From Oceanobacillus sp. J11TS1 (lineage in GTDB: Bacteria > Bacillota > Bacilli > Bacillales > Amphibacillaceae): a DNA stretch of 64,000 bases. Under the pieces are notes generated by a model. It was not told where the DNA came from, did not search any database, and was given only the letters and a program-made list of their open reading frames with translations. Made by a program: the position numbers and the translations under genes. Where the stretch lies: assembly GCF_018333215.1 (NCBI RefSeq), contig NZ_BORO01000009.1, positions 62,001 through 126,000 on the forward strand, written 5' to 3'. Shown one piece after another: positions 1 to 8,357 of this stretch (positions are counted from its first letter, which is position 1; every line of letters begins with the position of its first letter).

Positions 1-183
1 AAACACATTCGCTGTACCTGCTGTTTGTCTCATTTGTCCGGTTAAAATTTTTATTGTCGTTGTTTTCCCTGAGCCACTCGGGCCTAAAAAACCAAAGGTC
101 TCTCCTTTTTTTACTTGGAAAGAAACTTCATGTAGCGCTTGCTTTTTGCCAAAAATCTTCTCTAAAGATTTTACTTCTATCAT
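1..183 (-). CDS. ABC transporter ATP-binding protein, 3' part cut by the window edge
   Basis: The first 61 codons of an ABC ATPase read leftward from an ATG at 183. The translation begins MIEVKSLEKIFGKKQALHEV and reaches a Walker A loop, GPSGSGKTT, at about residues 34-42. The A-loop region and the spacing to Walker A are those of a drug- or peptide-export type ATPase. The rest lies outside the window. It follows the ABC-LytTR fusion gene (ending at 304) on the same strand after about 120 bp. That regulator may therefore control this transporter, although the gap leaves room for a separate promoter. The substrate cannot be told. The family call is firm. Confidence 0.85.
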   Translation of the reverse strand, partial: MIEVKSLEKIFGKKQALHEVSFQVKKGETFGFLGPSGSGKTTTIKILTGQMRQTAGTANVF

Positions 184-303
184 ATTCTTCACTCCCCAAA
201 CCTCCTGCAGTACTTGATTTGCTTGTGACTACAGAATAGCTTCTTTTCTGTAGTGACGCAGTATATTTCCGATGAATGGAGTATATCTCAGATTCAGCAG
301 CGC

Positions 304-1341
304 TTATTCTACTCCTAATAATTCTTTCAGCTCGCTTAATTTTAATTTCGATAAGGGAACCTCTGAGCTTTTTTTATCAACAAGAGACAAGCTATAGCTG
401 TTTCTCGTCCACGTAATAACCTCTCTTATTTTTTGAAGATTCACAATATAGGAGCGGTGACAGCGAAAGAAACCTTGGTGAGATAAACGCTGTTCCAATT
501 CTTTTAAGGTAAGACCTGTTGGGAATCCTTCTCCGCGGGTATATAAATAAGATTGTCCTCCCTGACTTTCAATATAATCAATCTCCTGCGGATCAAATAA
601 AATGATTTTATCCTCCACTTTAGCGGAGATTTTATTCAGCTGAAATGATGTCTGTACCTGAGTCACTTCCTCCTCCGTTTCGAAGGACTTCGAGCTTTCT
701 TTCCCCTCTTTTTCCACTGCAATTTGCTGAATGCCTTGTTCATCTAAGCGAAAGACTGTATCGGCAATGGTAATGGCAAATTCCGTACTTGTCGTTAAAA
801 TAAGGACAGCCTTTTGCTGCGCTTGCAGAAATTCTACAAACTGATGAAGCACCCGTTTTGTTTCTAAATCTACATTTACTTCCGGCTCTTCAAATATTAC
901 AATCTCTGACTCTTGCATTAATATTCTGCCAAATTGGACACGGCGCTTCTCAGAGCGATTAAGCTGATGTATCTTCCATTTTGCCTTCTCCTCCAGTTGA
1001 ATTTGCTGAAGAACTTCTTTTACAGAGGCCTTACTTTGATATAGGGATCCGATAAATTTAAGATATTCTAGTACTTGCAAGCGTTCATAGATGCCATCTT
1101 CATACCAGCAAATACCTAAAGAAGAAAAGTATCGCTGTTTATCCTCCCGTAAAGTTTTATTGTGAATTTGAATAGAACCGTTCCGTGTATTCTCGTCCCC
1201 AACCATCATTTGGAGTAAAATGGCTCGAACATTGACCGTTGACTGAATCGCTTTTATTTCTCCGGATTTTACCTCGATATCTATCTTTGGAAATAGTGTT
1301 TGATCTCCCTGACGATATTCAATTTCATTTATTTTTAACAT
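304..1341 (-). CDS. ABC-ATPase-like / LytTR fusion transcriptional regulator
   Basis: A 345-residue protein in two parts. Residues 1 to about 220 follow the plan of an ABC ATPase but are degenerate. The Walker A position reads SGEIKAIQSTVNVRAI with no GxxGxGK(S/T). The signature is LNRSEKRRVQFGR and the Walker B segment is EIVIFEEP. Residues 233-345 form a LytTR DNA-binding domain (FDPQEIDYIESQGGQSYLY, FFRCHRSYIVNL). ATP hydrolysis is therefore unlikely, and a sensing or partner-binding role for the ABC part is inferred. Firmicute LytTR regulators with an ABC-like N-terminus are a known architecture. The start is set by GAGAGG 8 bases before the ATG. It lies upstream of, and co-directional with, a true ABC ATPase, its probable target. 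Confidence 0.85.
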   Translation of the reverse strand: MLKINEIEYRQGDQTLFPKIDIEVKSGEIKAIQSTVNVRAILLQMMVGDENTRNGSIQIHNKTLREDKQRYFSSLGICWYEDGIYERLQVLEYLKFIGSLYQSKASVKEVLQQIQLEEKAKWKIHQLNRSEKRRVQFGRILMQESEIVIFEEPEVNVDLETKRVLHQFVEFLQAQQKAVLILTTSTEFAITIADTVFRLDEQGIQQIAVEKEGKESSKSFETEEEVTQVQTSFQLNKISAKVEDKIILFDPQEIDYIESQGGQSYLYTRGEGFPTGLTLKELEQRLSHQGFFRCHRSYIVNLQKIREVITWTRNSYSLSLVDKKSSEVPLSKLKLSELKELLGVE

Positions 1342-1476
1342 TCTTCATACCTCTCTATCCTTAAAGGCCTTTCATTACACTCTAGGTGTACATCACATAG
1401 GCCTGACCTAATTATTATTTCATGACAAATAGGTAAATCTTTGTTACAGTAGATTCAAAGATAATAATGAAAAGCA

Positions 1477-1577
1477 ACTACTAGGGGAGCCCAAAATAGC
1501 GGGCTGAGAGGGAAGCATGCTTACTTTCCGACTCTTAAGAACCTGATCTGGTTAATACCAGCGTAGGGAAGTAGTCA
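1477..1577 (+). promoter_or_regulatory. TPP (thi-box) riboswitch
   Basis: Hallmarks of the thiamine pyrophosphate aptamer are present in order: ACTAGGGGAGCCC, GGGCTGAGAGG, then AAGAACCTGATCTGGTTAAT with ACCAGCGTAGGGAAGTAGTC closing the P1 helix. A terminator follows at 1605-1637. It therefore controls thiW-thiD-thiM-thiE by transcription termination when TPP is plentiful. Confidence 0.97.
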
Positions 1578-1604
1578 ATCAATTATGATTACTTTCAGTA
1601 TACC

Positions 1605-1637
1605 AAATCAGGCCTCTCTATAGAGCCTGATTTTTTT
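1605..1637 (+). terminator. riboswitch-controlled terminator of the thi operon
   Basis: AAATCAGG pairs with CCTGATTT around an inner CTCT/AGAG hairpin and is followed by seven T. It sits between the TPP aptamer and the first gene, so it is the expression platform. Confidence 0.9.
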
Positions 1638-1690
1638 ATATGTTCAACGTAGTTCACTTTTCATTTCCAGAACGAAAGGAGATGACTAGA

Positions 1691-2182
1691 TTGAAGAATC
1701 GCACACGACTTATAACTTTGATGGCTGTTCTTGTGGCTATCGGTACAACTGGATCTCATTTGCTCTGGTTTCCGGCAGGCGTGGCAAGAGCTTATCCTGT
1801 CCAGCATGCCATCAATGTCATTGCTGCAATTATGCTTGGACCAGGACCGGCAGTGATTGTCGCATTTATGATTAGCTTGCTCCGAAACCTATTAGGACTG
1901 GGAACGCTGGTTGCATTTCCAGGAGCAATGATTGGAGCTTTGGTTGCCGGGGTATTGTATAAGAAAACACAAAAATATTCGATGGCAGCTTTTGGAGAAG
2001 TAATCGGTACAGGGATCATTGGTTCCTTTTTTGCTGTTCCCATTGCAAACTTTCTGATGGGGAGCTCTGTGGGTGCACTAGCTTTTATCCCGCCATTTAT
2101 TGTAAGCAGTGTCACAGGCGCCATCATTGGCTGGCTCCTGGTCAGCCGTATTCCAACACGACAGTTTTCATTAACAAAATAA
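1691..2182 (+). CDS. thiW: ThiW, S component of a thiazole ECF transporter
   Basis: A small hydrophobic protein of about 163 residues with five to six membrane helices. It matches ThiW, the substrate-capture subunit of energy-coupling-factor transporters thought to import a thiamine thiazole precursor. Family features seen are the N-terminal LWFPAGVARAYPVQHAINV segment and a Gly/Pro-rich centre (MLGPGPAVIVAF). The start is taken as TTG at 1691 because GAAAGGAG lies 9 bases before it; an in-frame ATG at 1682 abuts the Shine-Dalgarno. It is the first gene after the TPP riboswitch and terminator. No ECF ATPase or T component is nearby, so it would use the shared module encoded elsewhere. Confidence 0.92.
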   Translation: MKNRTRLITLMAVLVAIGTTGSHLLWFPAGVARAYPVQHAINVIAAIMLGPGPAVIVAFMISLLRNLLGLGTLVAFPGAMIGALVAGVLYKKTQKYSMAAFGEVIGTGIIGSFFAVPIANFLMGSSVGALAFIPPFIVSSVTGAIIGWLLVSRIPTRQFSLTK

Positions 2183-2209
2183 TTTATACATCCAAGGAGG
2201 ATTTAAATC

Positions 2210-3031
2210 ATGAGTCAAGTTCGCTGTGCATTATCCATTGCCGGTACTGACCCTAGCGGCGGTGCTGGTATTCAAGCTGATTTAAAAACATTTCAAGAGT
2301 TAAAAACGTATGGTATGTCTGTTATTACTTCCGTTGTTGCTCAAAATACAACAGGAGTACGCTCTGTGGAGCATATGCCTCTATCCATGATTGAGGACCA
2401 GTTAGATACGGTTATTGAGGACATGCCAATCCATGCAGTAAAAACGGGTATGATTGCAAGTAAGCCAATGATGGAATTAATCGCTAAAAAACTTAAAACG
2501 TTAGATGCGCCCTATGTCATGGATCCAGTGATGGTTGCCACCAGCGGTGATTCCTTAATTAATGAAGAGGCACGCAACTTTTTACGCGAGTATCTTCTCC
2601 CATTAACAACGGTTGTTACGCCAAATATTCCTGAAGCAGAATTCTTGACCGGACGATCGATTACTTCTGCAGACGATATGAAAAATGCTGCAGAATATCT
2701 GGTTCATGAATATGGTGTGGATGCTGCTTTAGTAAAAGGAGGGCATCTTAAGGGAGAAGCCATTGATTTTCTTTATGATGGCAAACAAATGCATAGCTAT
2801 GCTGCAGAACGTATTGATACAAAAAACACGCATGGAACTGGCTGTACCTATTCAGCCGCAATCGCTGCCTATTTAGGTAAAAATTATCCACTTCCAGAGG
2901 CAGTGAAACAAGCAAAATCTTTCGTGACGGCTGCCATTTCAAAATCATTTGCGATTGGCACGGGCAATGGTCCGACTAATCACTGGGCAATCAGAGAAAA
3001 CGCAGAAAGGAAGATTACGCATGAATCCTGA
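2210..3031 (+). CDS. thiD: hydroxymethylpyrimidine/phosphomethylpyrimidine kinase
   Basis: A 273-residue ribokinase-fold enzyme that phosphorylates HMP and then HMP-P to HMP-PP in the thiamine pathway. The N-terminal GTDPSGGAGIQADLKTFQ motif and the C-terminal anion-hole/catalytic segment THGTGCTYSAAIAAYL are intact, and the length is typical. The start is supported by CCAAGGAGG 9 bases upstream. It follows thiW by 27 bp, and its last 11 bases overlap the start of thiM, indicating translational coupling. A pyridoxal kinase role is possible for close relatives, but the thi operon makes ThiD the clear choice. Confidence 0.96.
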   Translation: MSQVRCALSIAGTDPSGGAGIQADLKTFQELKTYGMSVITSVVAQNTTGVRSVEHMPLSMIEDQLDTVIEDMPIHAVKTGMIASKPMMELIAKKLKTLDAPYVMDPVMVATSGDSLINEEARNFLREYLLPLTTVVTPNIPEAEFLTGRSITSADDMKNAAEYLVHEYGVDAALVKGGHLKGEAIDFLYDGKQMHSYAAERIDTKNTHGTGCTYSAAIAAYLGKNYPLPEAVKQAKSFVTAAISKSFAIGTGNGPTNHWAIRENAERKITHES

Positions 3032-3806
3032 TATTATCCAACAGGTGAGGAATACCACGCCTCTCGTCCATCATTTAACCAATCAGGTTGTGATGAACTT
3101 TAGTGCCAATGGGTTACTAGCTTTTGGCGGCAGTCCTGTAATGGCGAAGGAAAAATTGGAGGCGCATGATATGGCAGAAGTCGCCGATGCTGTGGTTTTA
3201 AATATTGGAACCATTTTAAAAGAAGAAGTACAAGCTATGGTTCAAGCTGGAAAAACTGCAAATAAAAAGGGTATTCCTGTTGTCCTTGATCCAGTGGGCG
3301 TTGCAGCAACTCCTTTTCGAAAAAGGGTCGTCGAAGAGATTCTTAATGAAGTACACCCAACCGTTATCAAAGGAAACGCAGGGGAGATTGCTTCCTTGGT
3401 TGACGCAGACATCGAAGCGCGCGGAGTTGATTCTGTCGGTGAAGGAAATGTAGATGCTATTGCAGAAAAGGCTGGAAAAAAGTTTGATACCGCAATTGTG
3501 ATCACCGGAAAAACGGATGTTATTTATGCTAATCATAAATTGATTGATAATCAAACCGGGCATCCGCTTCTCTCCAGCATTACTGGATCGGGCTGTTTGT
3601 TGGGATCGATTGTTGCAGCTTGTCTCACTACTTCTCATCCAATTGAAGAACAACTGAGCTCGGCATTGTGCTTTTATGGACTAGCCGCAGAACGCGCAGC
3701 AGAACAACCGTATGTACACGGACCAGGAACCTTTTTACCAAGCTTTATTGATGCTTTATCCTTTTCACCGAAGCAATTAAATGGAGGAACAGAAGATGAA
3801 ATTTAA
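3021..3806 (+). CDS. thiM: hydroxyethylthiazole kinase
   Basis: ThiM phosphorylates 4-methyl-5-(2-hydroxyethyl)thiazole for salvage into thiamine. The ATG at 3021 (protein beginning MNPDIIQQVR) gives 261 residues, usual for the family. A GAAAGGA lies about 10 bases upstream, inside the end of thiD. Visible motifs are HHLTNQVVMNFSANGLLA near the N-terminus, GNAGEIASL at about 118-126 and GSGCLLGS with the family's cysteine at about residue 192. It overlaps thiD and thiE at its two ends, so the three genes are translated as a tight unit. With ThiW importing a thiazole-type precursor, this is a salvage rather than a de novo operon. Confidence 0.96.
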   Translation: MNPDIIQQVRNTTPLVHHLTNQVVMNFSANGLLAFGGSPVMAKEKLEAHDMAEVADAVVLNIGTILKEEVQAMVQAGKTANKKGIPVVLDPVGVAATPFRKRVVEEILNEVHPTVIKGNAGEIASLVDADIEARGVDSVGEGNVDAIAEKAGKKFDTAIVITGKTDVIYANHKLIDNQTGHPLLSSITGSGCLLGSIVAACLTTSHPIEEQLSSALCFYGLAAERAAEQPYVHGPGTFLPSFIDALSFSPKQLNGGTEDEI

Positions 3807-4416
3807 TCGTGCATTATTAAGAAAATATTTTATCATGGGAAGTCAAAACTGCCACAGAGACCCGAATGCTATTTTAGAAGAAGCAATCACTGCCGGCATT
3901 ACAGCATTTCAATTCCGGGAAAAAGGAGCCGGATCACTAAGGGGGGAAGCAAAGGTTCAACTGGGTAAAGAACTCAGGGAGCGCTGCCGGGCACATCATA
4001 TTCCTTTTTTTATTAATGATAATATCGAGCTCGCTGCGGAACTAGATGCAGATGGTATTCACGTAGGTCAGGATGATATGCCTGTGGAGGACGTTCGTTC
4101 CCAGTTCCCAGATAAAATGATCGGTTTGTCTATTTCCACCCAGAGAGAACTCGACCAAAGCCCCCTTGAATTGGTGGATTATATTGGTGTTGGACCAATC
4201 TTTGCAACTTCCACCAAAGAGGATGCAAAACAAGCGGTTGGACTGGAATGGATACATACGATTCGCACCCAATTTCCTGATATCCCTATAGTAGCAATTG
4301 GCGGTATTCAGACGGAAAATGCCCATTCTGTTATCCACGCTGGCGCTGACGGTGTCTCCTTTATTACGGCGATTACTGAAGCTGCAAACATTAAGGAAGC
4401 TGTTGAAAAATTGTAG
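3796..4416 (+). CDS. thiE: thiamine phosphate synthase
   Basis: ThiE joins HMP-PP and thiazole phosphate to give thiamine monophosphate, completing the route fed by ThiD and ThiM. It is a 206-residue TIM-barrel protein. Recognisable segments are QFREKGAG, DGIHVGQDDMPV, GVGPIFATSTKEDA and VAIGGIQTENA, the last being the phosphate-binding loop. The ATG at 3796 is chosen because GGAGG lies 8 bases before it; the start overlaps the end of thiM by 11 bases. No clear terminator follows at once, and the next gene, at 4569, has its own strong ribosome site. Confidence 0.96.
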   Translation: MKFNRALLRKYFIMGSQNCHRDPNAILEEAITAGITAFQFREKGAGSLRGEAKVQLGKELRERCRAHHIPFFINDNIELAAELDADGIHVGQDDMPVEDVRSQFPDKMIGLSISTQRELDQSPLELVDYIGVGPIFATSTKEDAKQAVGLEWIHTIRTQFPDIPIVAIGGIQTENAHSVIHAGADGVSFITAITEAANIKEAVEKL

Positions 4417-4568
4417 TGTGGCTTTGGCTTTGGAGTATTGATTCCTGCTTCGATGTTTCACTATTTCATCAAACTAATTAATCAGCCCATTCTGTTAAAA
4501 TGAAGCGCAAATGGTATAGGTGCCTCATATGCTATTAGGGAGCATCAGCCTAATAGAGGAGGAGAATT

Positions 4569-5222
4569 ATGAATTATTTTCAACACCCTAACCCGAACGG
4601 GGAGGAAGATGTACAGAGCAACCTGCCCGGTGAGATGTTAAATAACTATTTTCAGCCAGCTCCCCAATATGATTATTCGAATGAATTTTTTGCTGGGGGA
4701 CCAGATGGGGAAACTGGCGGACCAAGTGGTTATTACCAGGAACAGGAACAGCATCAACATCCAGTTAATCCTGTACCACCTCAATTCGAACAGCATTACG
4801 ATTCATCACCTGAACGTATTGGCGGATTTTTCCCTGGACCGCCTAGCGGAAATGGTGCGCCATTTCCTAATTGGCCGCCTGCACCCTCTTTTCCAAATTT
4901 CCCAGGAAGCGGGGGCGGTGGAGGGGCTCCCGGACAACAGCCAGGATCACAAATGGGCGGTATGAATAACCAGCCTCCAATGGGTCCTCCGCCTAACTTT
5001 GTGCCACAGAAACAGAACGTCCAAACATTCGCTGTGGACCCGGGCGGTATTCGATATTGCAGATTCCGTTTCACTTATATTTGGCCAAATCACGGCAGAG
5101 GATTTTGGGCTTTCCCGACCTTTGTAGGAAGAAACTCCATTGCCGGCTTCCGCTGGAATGGTTTCCGCTGGGTTTACTTTGGAATGGATTTAAATAGCAT
5201 TGAATCCTTTCAATGTATGTAG
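4569..5222 (+). CDS. Pro/Gly-rich hypothetical protein with a conserved aromatic C-terminal domain
   Basis: 217 residues preceded by GAGGAGGAG. The first 150 residues are low-complexity and rich in Pro, Gly, Gln and Asn (PPAPSFPNFPGSGGGGGAP, GPPPNFVPQKQ). The last 60 or so switch to a compact, aromatic and arginine-rich segment (GGIRYCRFRFTYIWPNHGRG, WNGFRWVYFGMDL) ending in Cys-Met. There is no signal peptide or membrane helix. The composition recalls spore-coat or surface proteins of Bacillaceae, but I do not recognise a named family and give no function. It lies 150 bp after thiE with no strong terminator between them, so some read-through from the thi operon is possible. A bidirectional terminator follows. 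Confidence 0.8.
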   Translation: MNYFQHPNPNGEEDVQSNLPGEMLNNYFQPAPQYDYSNEFFAGGPDGETGGPSGYYQEQEQHQHPVNPVPPQFEQHYDSSPERIGGFFPGPPSGNGAPFPNWPPAPSFPNFPGSGGGGGAPGQQPGSQMGGMNNQPPMGPPPNFVPQKQNVQTFAVDPGGIRYCRFRFTYIWPNHGRGFWAFPTFVGRNSIAGFRWNGFRWVYFGMDLNSIESFQCM

Positions 5223-5226
5223 AGAC

Positions 5227-5274
5227 AAAAAACGAGCAGTGAAAAGGAAAACCTTTTTCGCTGCTCGTTTTTTT
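5227..5274. terminator. bidirectional terminator
   Basis: AAAAAACGAGCAG pairs with CTGCTCGTTTTTTT, with a further AAAAGG/CCTTTT helix inside. The hairpin has an A-run before and a T-run after, so it can end the rightward gene at 5222 and the leftward BCCT gene. Confidence 0.9.
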
Positions 5275-5284
5275 GTAATTAATA

Positions 5285-6841
5285 TTAATTATATTTTTTA
5301 TCCTCTTTTTTACGCATTTCTCGTTGCCAAATAAGTCCTTGTTCTAGAGCCATTTTCTTCGCAATTTTCGGTGCATTCCATAGCGGCGGTAAGATCAATA
5401 ACGATACAGGCACTGCCGATATAACAATGGAGTTCTGAATCGATGCAATACTGTCTTCCCCAATGGAAAGAATTGCCGCTGTAAATGCTCCAAAAAGAAC
5501 GGCCCAGCATACACGTAACCAGCGTTTCGGGTTATCATGACCTGATAATGTAGCCGCAACGGTATAAGACATGGTATCTGCTGTTGTTGCAACAAATACA
5601 ATCGATACAAGCAGGAACGCAACGCCCATCACTGTACCAAGCGGCAGCTGATCGGTAATTGCCATTACCGCTGCCGGCATCCCTCCTTCTGATAACGCTG
5701 TAGAAATAGAACCTTCATCCTGTATTTCAAAGGAGATACCAGCTCCGCCAACAATGGAGAACCAGAAATTGGTTACAAGCGGTGCTACCACAGATACTGC
5801 AATAATAAGTTCCCGAATCGTTCTTCCTCTGGAAATACGGCTGATAAAAACAATAAGCATCGGTGCATAACCGATAAACCAAGCCCAGAAGAAGAGCGTC
5901 CAGCCCGATAACCATTCCCTGTCTCCGCGGTAGAACATCATCCCAAACATATTTTGAATATGAACACCGGTCCCGCCGACAAAACCATCAATAATAAACG
6001 CGGTAGGTCCAATGATTAGAACAATAACGCCAAGAAGAATGGTAAATCGGACATTCCAGTTACTTAAATGGTAAATTCCTCTATCTACTCCGGTCGCTGC
6101 TGAAATTGCTGCTACCGCAACCAGAGCAATCACTACTATAATGCTGACTGTCAATGTGTTCGGCACATCAAATAAATGATTTAATCCGTAAGCAATCTGT
6201 AATCCTAAAAATCCAAGAGGCCCCAATGTACCCGCTGCTGTTGCAATAATAGAAACAACATCTGCAGCCGTACCGATAACACTTTTTTCAAAAACCTTTT
6301 CCCCAAAAATAGGGTACAACAATCCACGTGGCTTTAATGGATATCCTTTTTGATAATGAACATACATCATGACGATAGCAGATAATGTTCCAAGAATTGC
6401 CCATCCAAGGAAACCCCAATGCATAAATGATTGAGCAAATCCGCCTTCAATAAAATTAAACTGGCCTCCTCCGAATAGAGGCGGTGTATCCATATAATGA
6501 TACATTGGCTCTGCAGCAGCCCAAAAGACTCCTCCCGCAGCCAACAAAGTAACTAATATCATACATACCCAGCCAAAATAACTATACTTTGGCTTATCCT
6601 GATTACCTAATTTTACTTTTCCGTATTTTGATATCGCTAATCCCAGACCGATGGCGAAATTAAGGAATAAAAGTATTTGCCAATACGGGCCAAACCAATC
6701 AGCAGAATAATGAAACAGAGTATTTACTGCACTATCCACCATTTCATTATTAATTAGCGATAGAATGATAAATACAACTAAAAATCCTCCACTGATATAA
6801 AAAACTGGCCAATCTAAACCTTTTCCTTTTCTTGACTTCAC
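5285..6841 (-). CDS. BCCT family transporter (glycine betaine/choline type)
   Basis: 518 residues with about 12 membrane helices. This is a sodium- or proton-coupled betaine-choline-carnitine transporter resembling OpuD of B. subtilis, used to accumulate compatible solutes. Family marks are the Trp-rich helix WTLFFWAWFIGYAPM followed by FISRISRGRTIREL, and the early AAEPMYHY and FMHWGFLGWAI segments. The start is GTG at 6841, six bases after AGGAGG; an out-of-frame ATG overlaps it. The gene stands alone between a terminator and a long non-coding gap, as is usual for osmotically induced carriers. Whether betaine, choline or carnitine is the substrate cannot be read from the sequence. Confidence 0.92.
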   Translation of the reverse strand: MKSRKGKGLDWPVFYISGGFLVVFIILSLINNEMVDSAVNTLFHYSADWFGPYWQILLFLNFAIGLGLAISKYGKVKLGNQDKPKYSYFGWVCMILVTLLAAGGVFWAAAEPMYHYMDTPPLFGGGQFNFIEGGFAQSFMHWGFLGWAILGTLSAIVMMYVHYQKGYPLKPRGLLYPIFGEKVFEKSVIGTAADVVSIIATAAGTLGPLGFLGLQIAYGLNHLFDVPNTLTVSIIVVIALVAVAAISAATGVDRGIYHLSNWNVRFTILLGVIVLIIGPTAFIIDGFVGGTGVHIQNMFGMMFYRGDREWLSGWTLFFWAWFIGYAPMLIVFISRISRGRTIRELIIAVSVVAPLVTNFWFSIVGGAGISFEIQDEGSISTALSEGGMPAAVMAITDQLPLGTVMGVAFLLVSIVFVATTADTMSYTVAATLSGHDNPKRWLRVCWAVLFGAFTAAILSIGEDSIASIQNSIVISAVPVSLLILPPLWNAPKIAKKMALEQGLIWQREMRKKEDKKYN

Positions 6842-6844
6842 ATT

Positions 6845-7695
6845 TTACCTCCTGTTTTTATGTAAGCGTCTATAAGCATTTATGTGTTATTTATAGACCT
6901 CATGAATGAAAGCACAATTTAAACTAATATTCTCAACAAGCTTTCATCCTCTCACTTGTTTTGTTTGAACATATCTTTCTATTATAGTTTTATGTTTCTT
7001 ACAATACAACTTTCATTTTAACGACGTATTCAGCGGATTACTTTGGATATTGAAGTATTTCCCTTATTAAATATTCTTAAACCCTTCTTATCCTCGAAAA
7101 TAAAAAAATCTCGCAAAATTTGCCCGATAAGTTAAGAAAACATTTGAAAGATCTTTTGTTTGCCGATGTAGCTAAAATCTTCTACCGGTGTCTCTCATTT
7201 GTATTTCATTAAAATTATGACGAATAAGAGAAGATTTCACTTTATCTTATCTATTTGGTGATGCAGCCCTAGGGAGAACTTTCGATAGCCCTACAAATCG
7301 CAATTTTTTCGGGCTCCTTCGCTTCATCCTTTTATATAATAAAAACTCCATTTTCATTTGTTATTCTTCCACGGTATCTAGATAATTACTCATATTTTAG
7401 GGCGTAACTTCACATCAATGGAATTTAAGATCGTCACCATTTGCATCATACTCTAATCGAAAAGTTCGGCTCTTCATCAAATTCTAGGATGGACAGAGTA
7501 AAGTTGATTTAAAGGAAATAATAGGGAGTTATAAAATGTGGGATATGTTTGAACAGAAATAGTTAACGGCGGCAACTTGATTTCCACGCAAACTAAGAAA
7601 CAGTCTTATAGATGGGGCTAAATCACTTTCTCTATAAATAATTCGTTACTCATTCTAGCTTCCCCATTCTACTTTGTGTATGTTTTTATTATGCA
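6845..7695. other. long intergenic region with no gene recognised
   Basis: About 850 bases between the BCCT start and the small gene at 7754. I find no ORF with a convincing ribosome site, no tRNA and no riboswitch signature. The stretch just left of the BCCT gene must hold its promoter and any osmotic control. The middle (about 7100-7650) has short scattered codon runs, such as an eight-codon ORF beginning ATGTGGGATATG near 7535. It may be decayed coding DNA, but I cannot assign a source. Confidence 0.5.
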
Positions 7696-7752
7696 TAAAA
7701 GCACCCTATAGTATAGTCTTTTTTAAAGTGTCTACGCTATAGGGTACTTTTT
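7696..7752 (-). terminator. terminator downstream of the small gene at 7754
   Basis: ACCCTATAG and CTATAGGGT form the stem, with a large loop, A-rich before and T-rich after on both strands. It sits right after the stop of the leftward gene. Confidence 0.75.
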
Positions 7753-7753
7753 G

Positions 7754-7954
7754 CTAATGATCTGGCTTTTCTTTTTTTGTTATAAAATTACTAAAAAACA
7801 CTAATAGAATCGCAATAAGGAAAAGTGTCCAACGTATAGGAACAGGTAGAAAATTAGAATATTCTGCGTCAAAAAAACAAAATACAGCAAGAAATACCCC
7901 CAGAGCGGAAACACTTTTTTTATTTACAATAGATCCCCCTTGAATTTTCTTCAA
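7754..7954 (-). CDS. small two-helix membrane protein, unknown function
   Basis: About 66 residues when started at the TTG at 7954, which has GGGAGG seven bases upstream. An ATG at 8005 in the same frame would give 83 residues but has only a weak AGGAT site. Two hydrophobic stretches are seen (VSALGVFLAVFCFF and WTLFLIAILLVFFSNF), with a lysine-rich C-terminus (KKEKPDH), consistent with a tiny inner-membrane protein. I recognise no family. A terminator follows directly. The gene is supported by its ribosome site, hydrophobic pattern and terminator rather than by homology. Confidence 0.55.
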   Translation of the reverse strand: MKKIQGGSIVNKKSVSALGVFLAVFCFFDAEYSNFLPVPIRWTLFLIAILLVFFSNFITKKEKPDH

Positions 7955-8100
7955 TATGACACCTCCCTGAATCTTCATCTGTTTAATAAAATGTATCTTC
8001 ATCATTACATCCTACTTACAGTTATATGATTAGCGGGCCACAAAAAATAAAAAATCCAATTAGCGAGAATAGTCTGGTATATTCAAAAAAACTAAACGTT

Positions 8101-8216
8101 AAGACCCTTTGGAAACTGTTTCTTTTTGCTGTTCTCCCCTAGTTAGACGAGGGATTTCTACTGGACAGGGTAAGCCCTGTCCAGCAGAAAAGCACTTTTG
8201 GGTCTTGATTGTTTCG
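8101..8216. other. nested inverted-repeat element in intergenic DNA
   Basis: AAGACCC at 8101-8107 can close with GGGTCTT at 8210-8216. Inside lie CCCCT/AGGG (about 8137-8153) and a perfect 10-bp stem, CTGGACAGGG/CCCTGTCCAG, at 8161-8184 with a 4-base loop. There is no T-run after the strong hairpin, so it is not a simple terminator. It could be a small RNA or an intergenic repeat unit. The rest of the 7955-8357 gap shows nothing else. Confidence 0.45.
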
Positions 8217-8357
8217 CTGACCATAAACTAATCGTCTGCGGTTTTACTTGTTCCTTTCCATACACAACGTGACAATATCACTATCAAGGTAACATAATTT
8301 CAATGTTTTTTCTGCCAGTCCCCTGAACATGCTCATTACAATTTGTCTTTTCAAACC

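Noticed and set aside
1792-2127. 111-codon leftward ORF within thiW
   Set aside because: Antisense shadow of thiW, no ribosome site, no family resemblance.
3216-3653. 145-codon leftward ORF within thiM
   Set aside because: Antisense shadow of a gene with full motif support.
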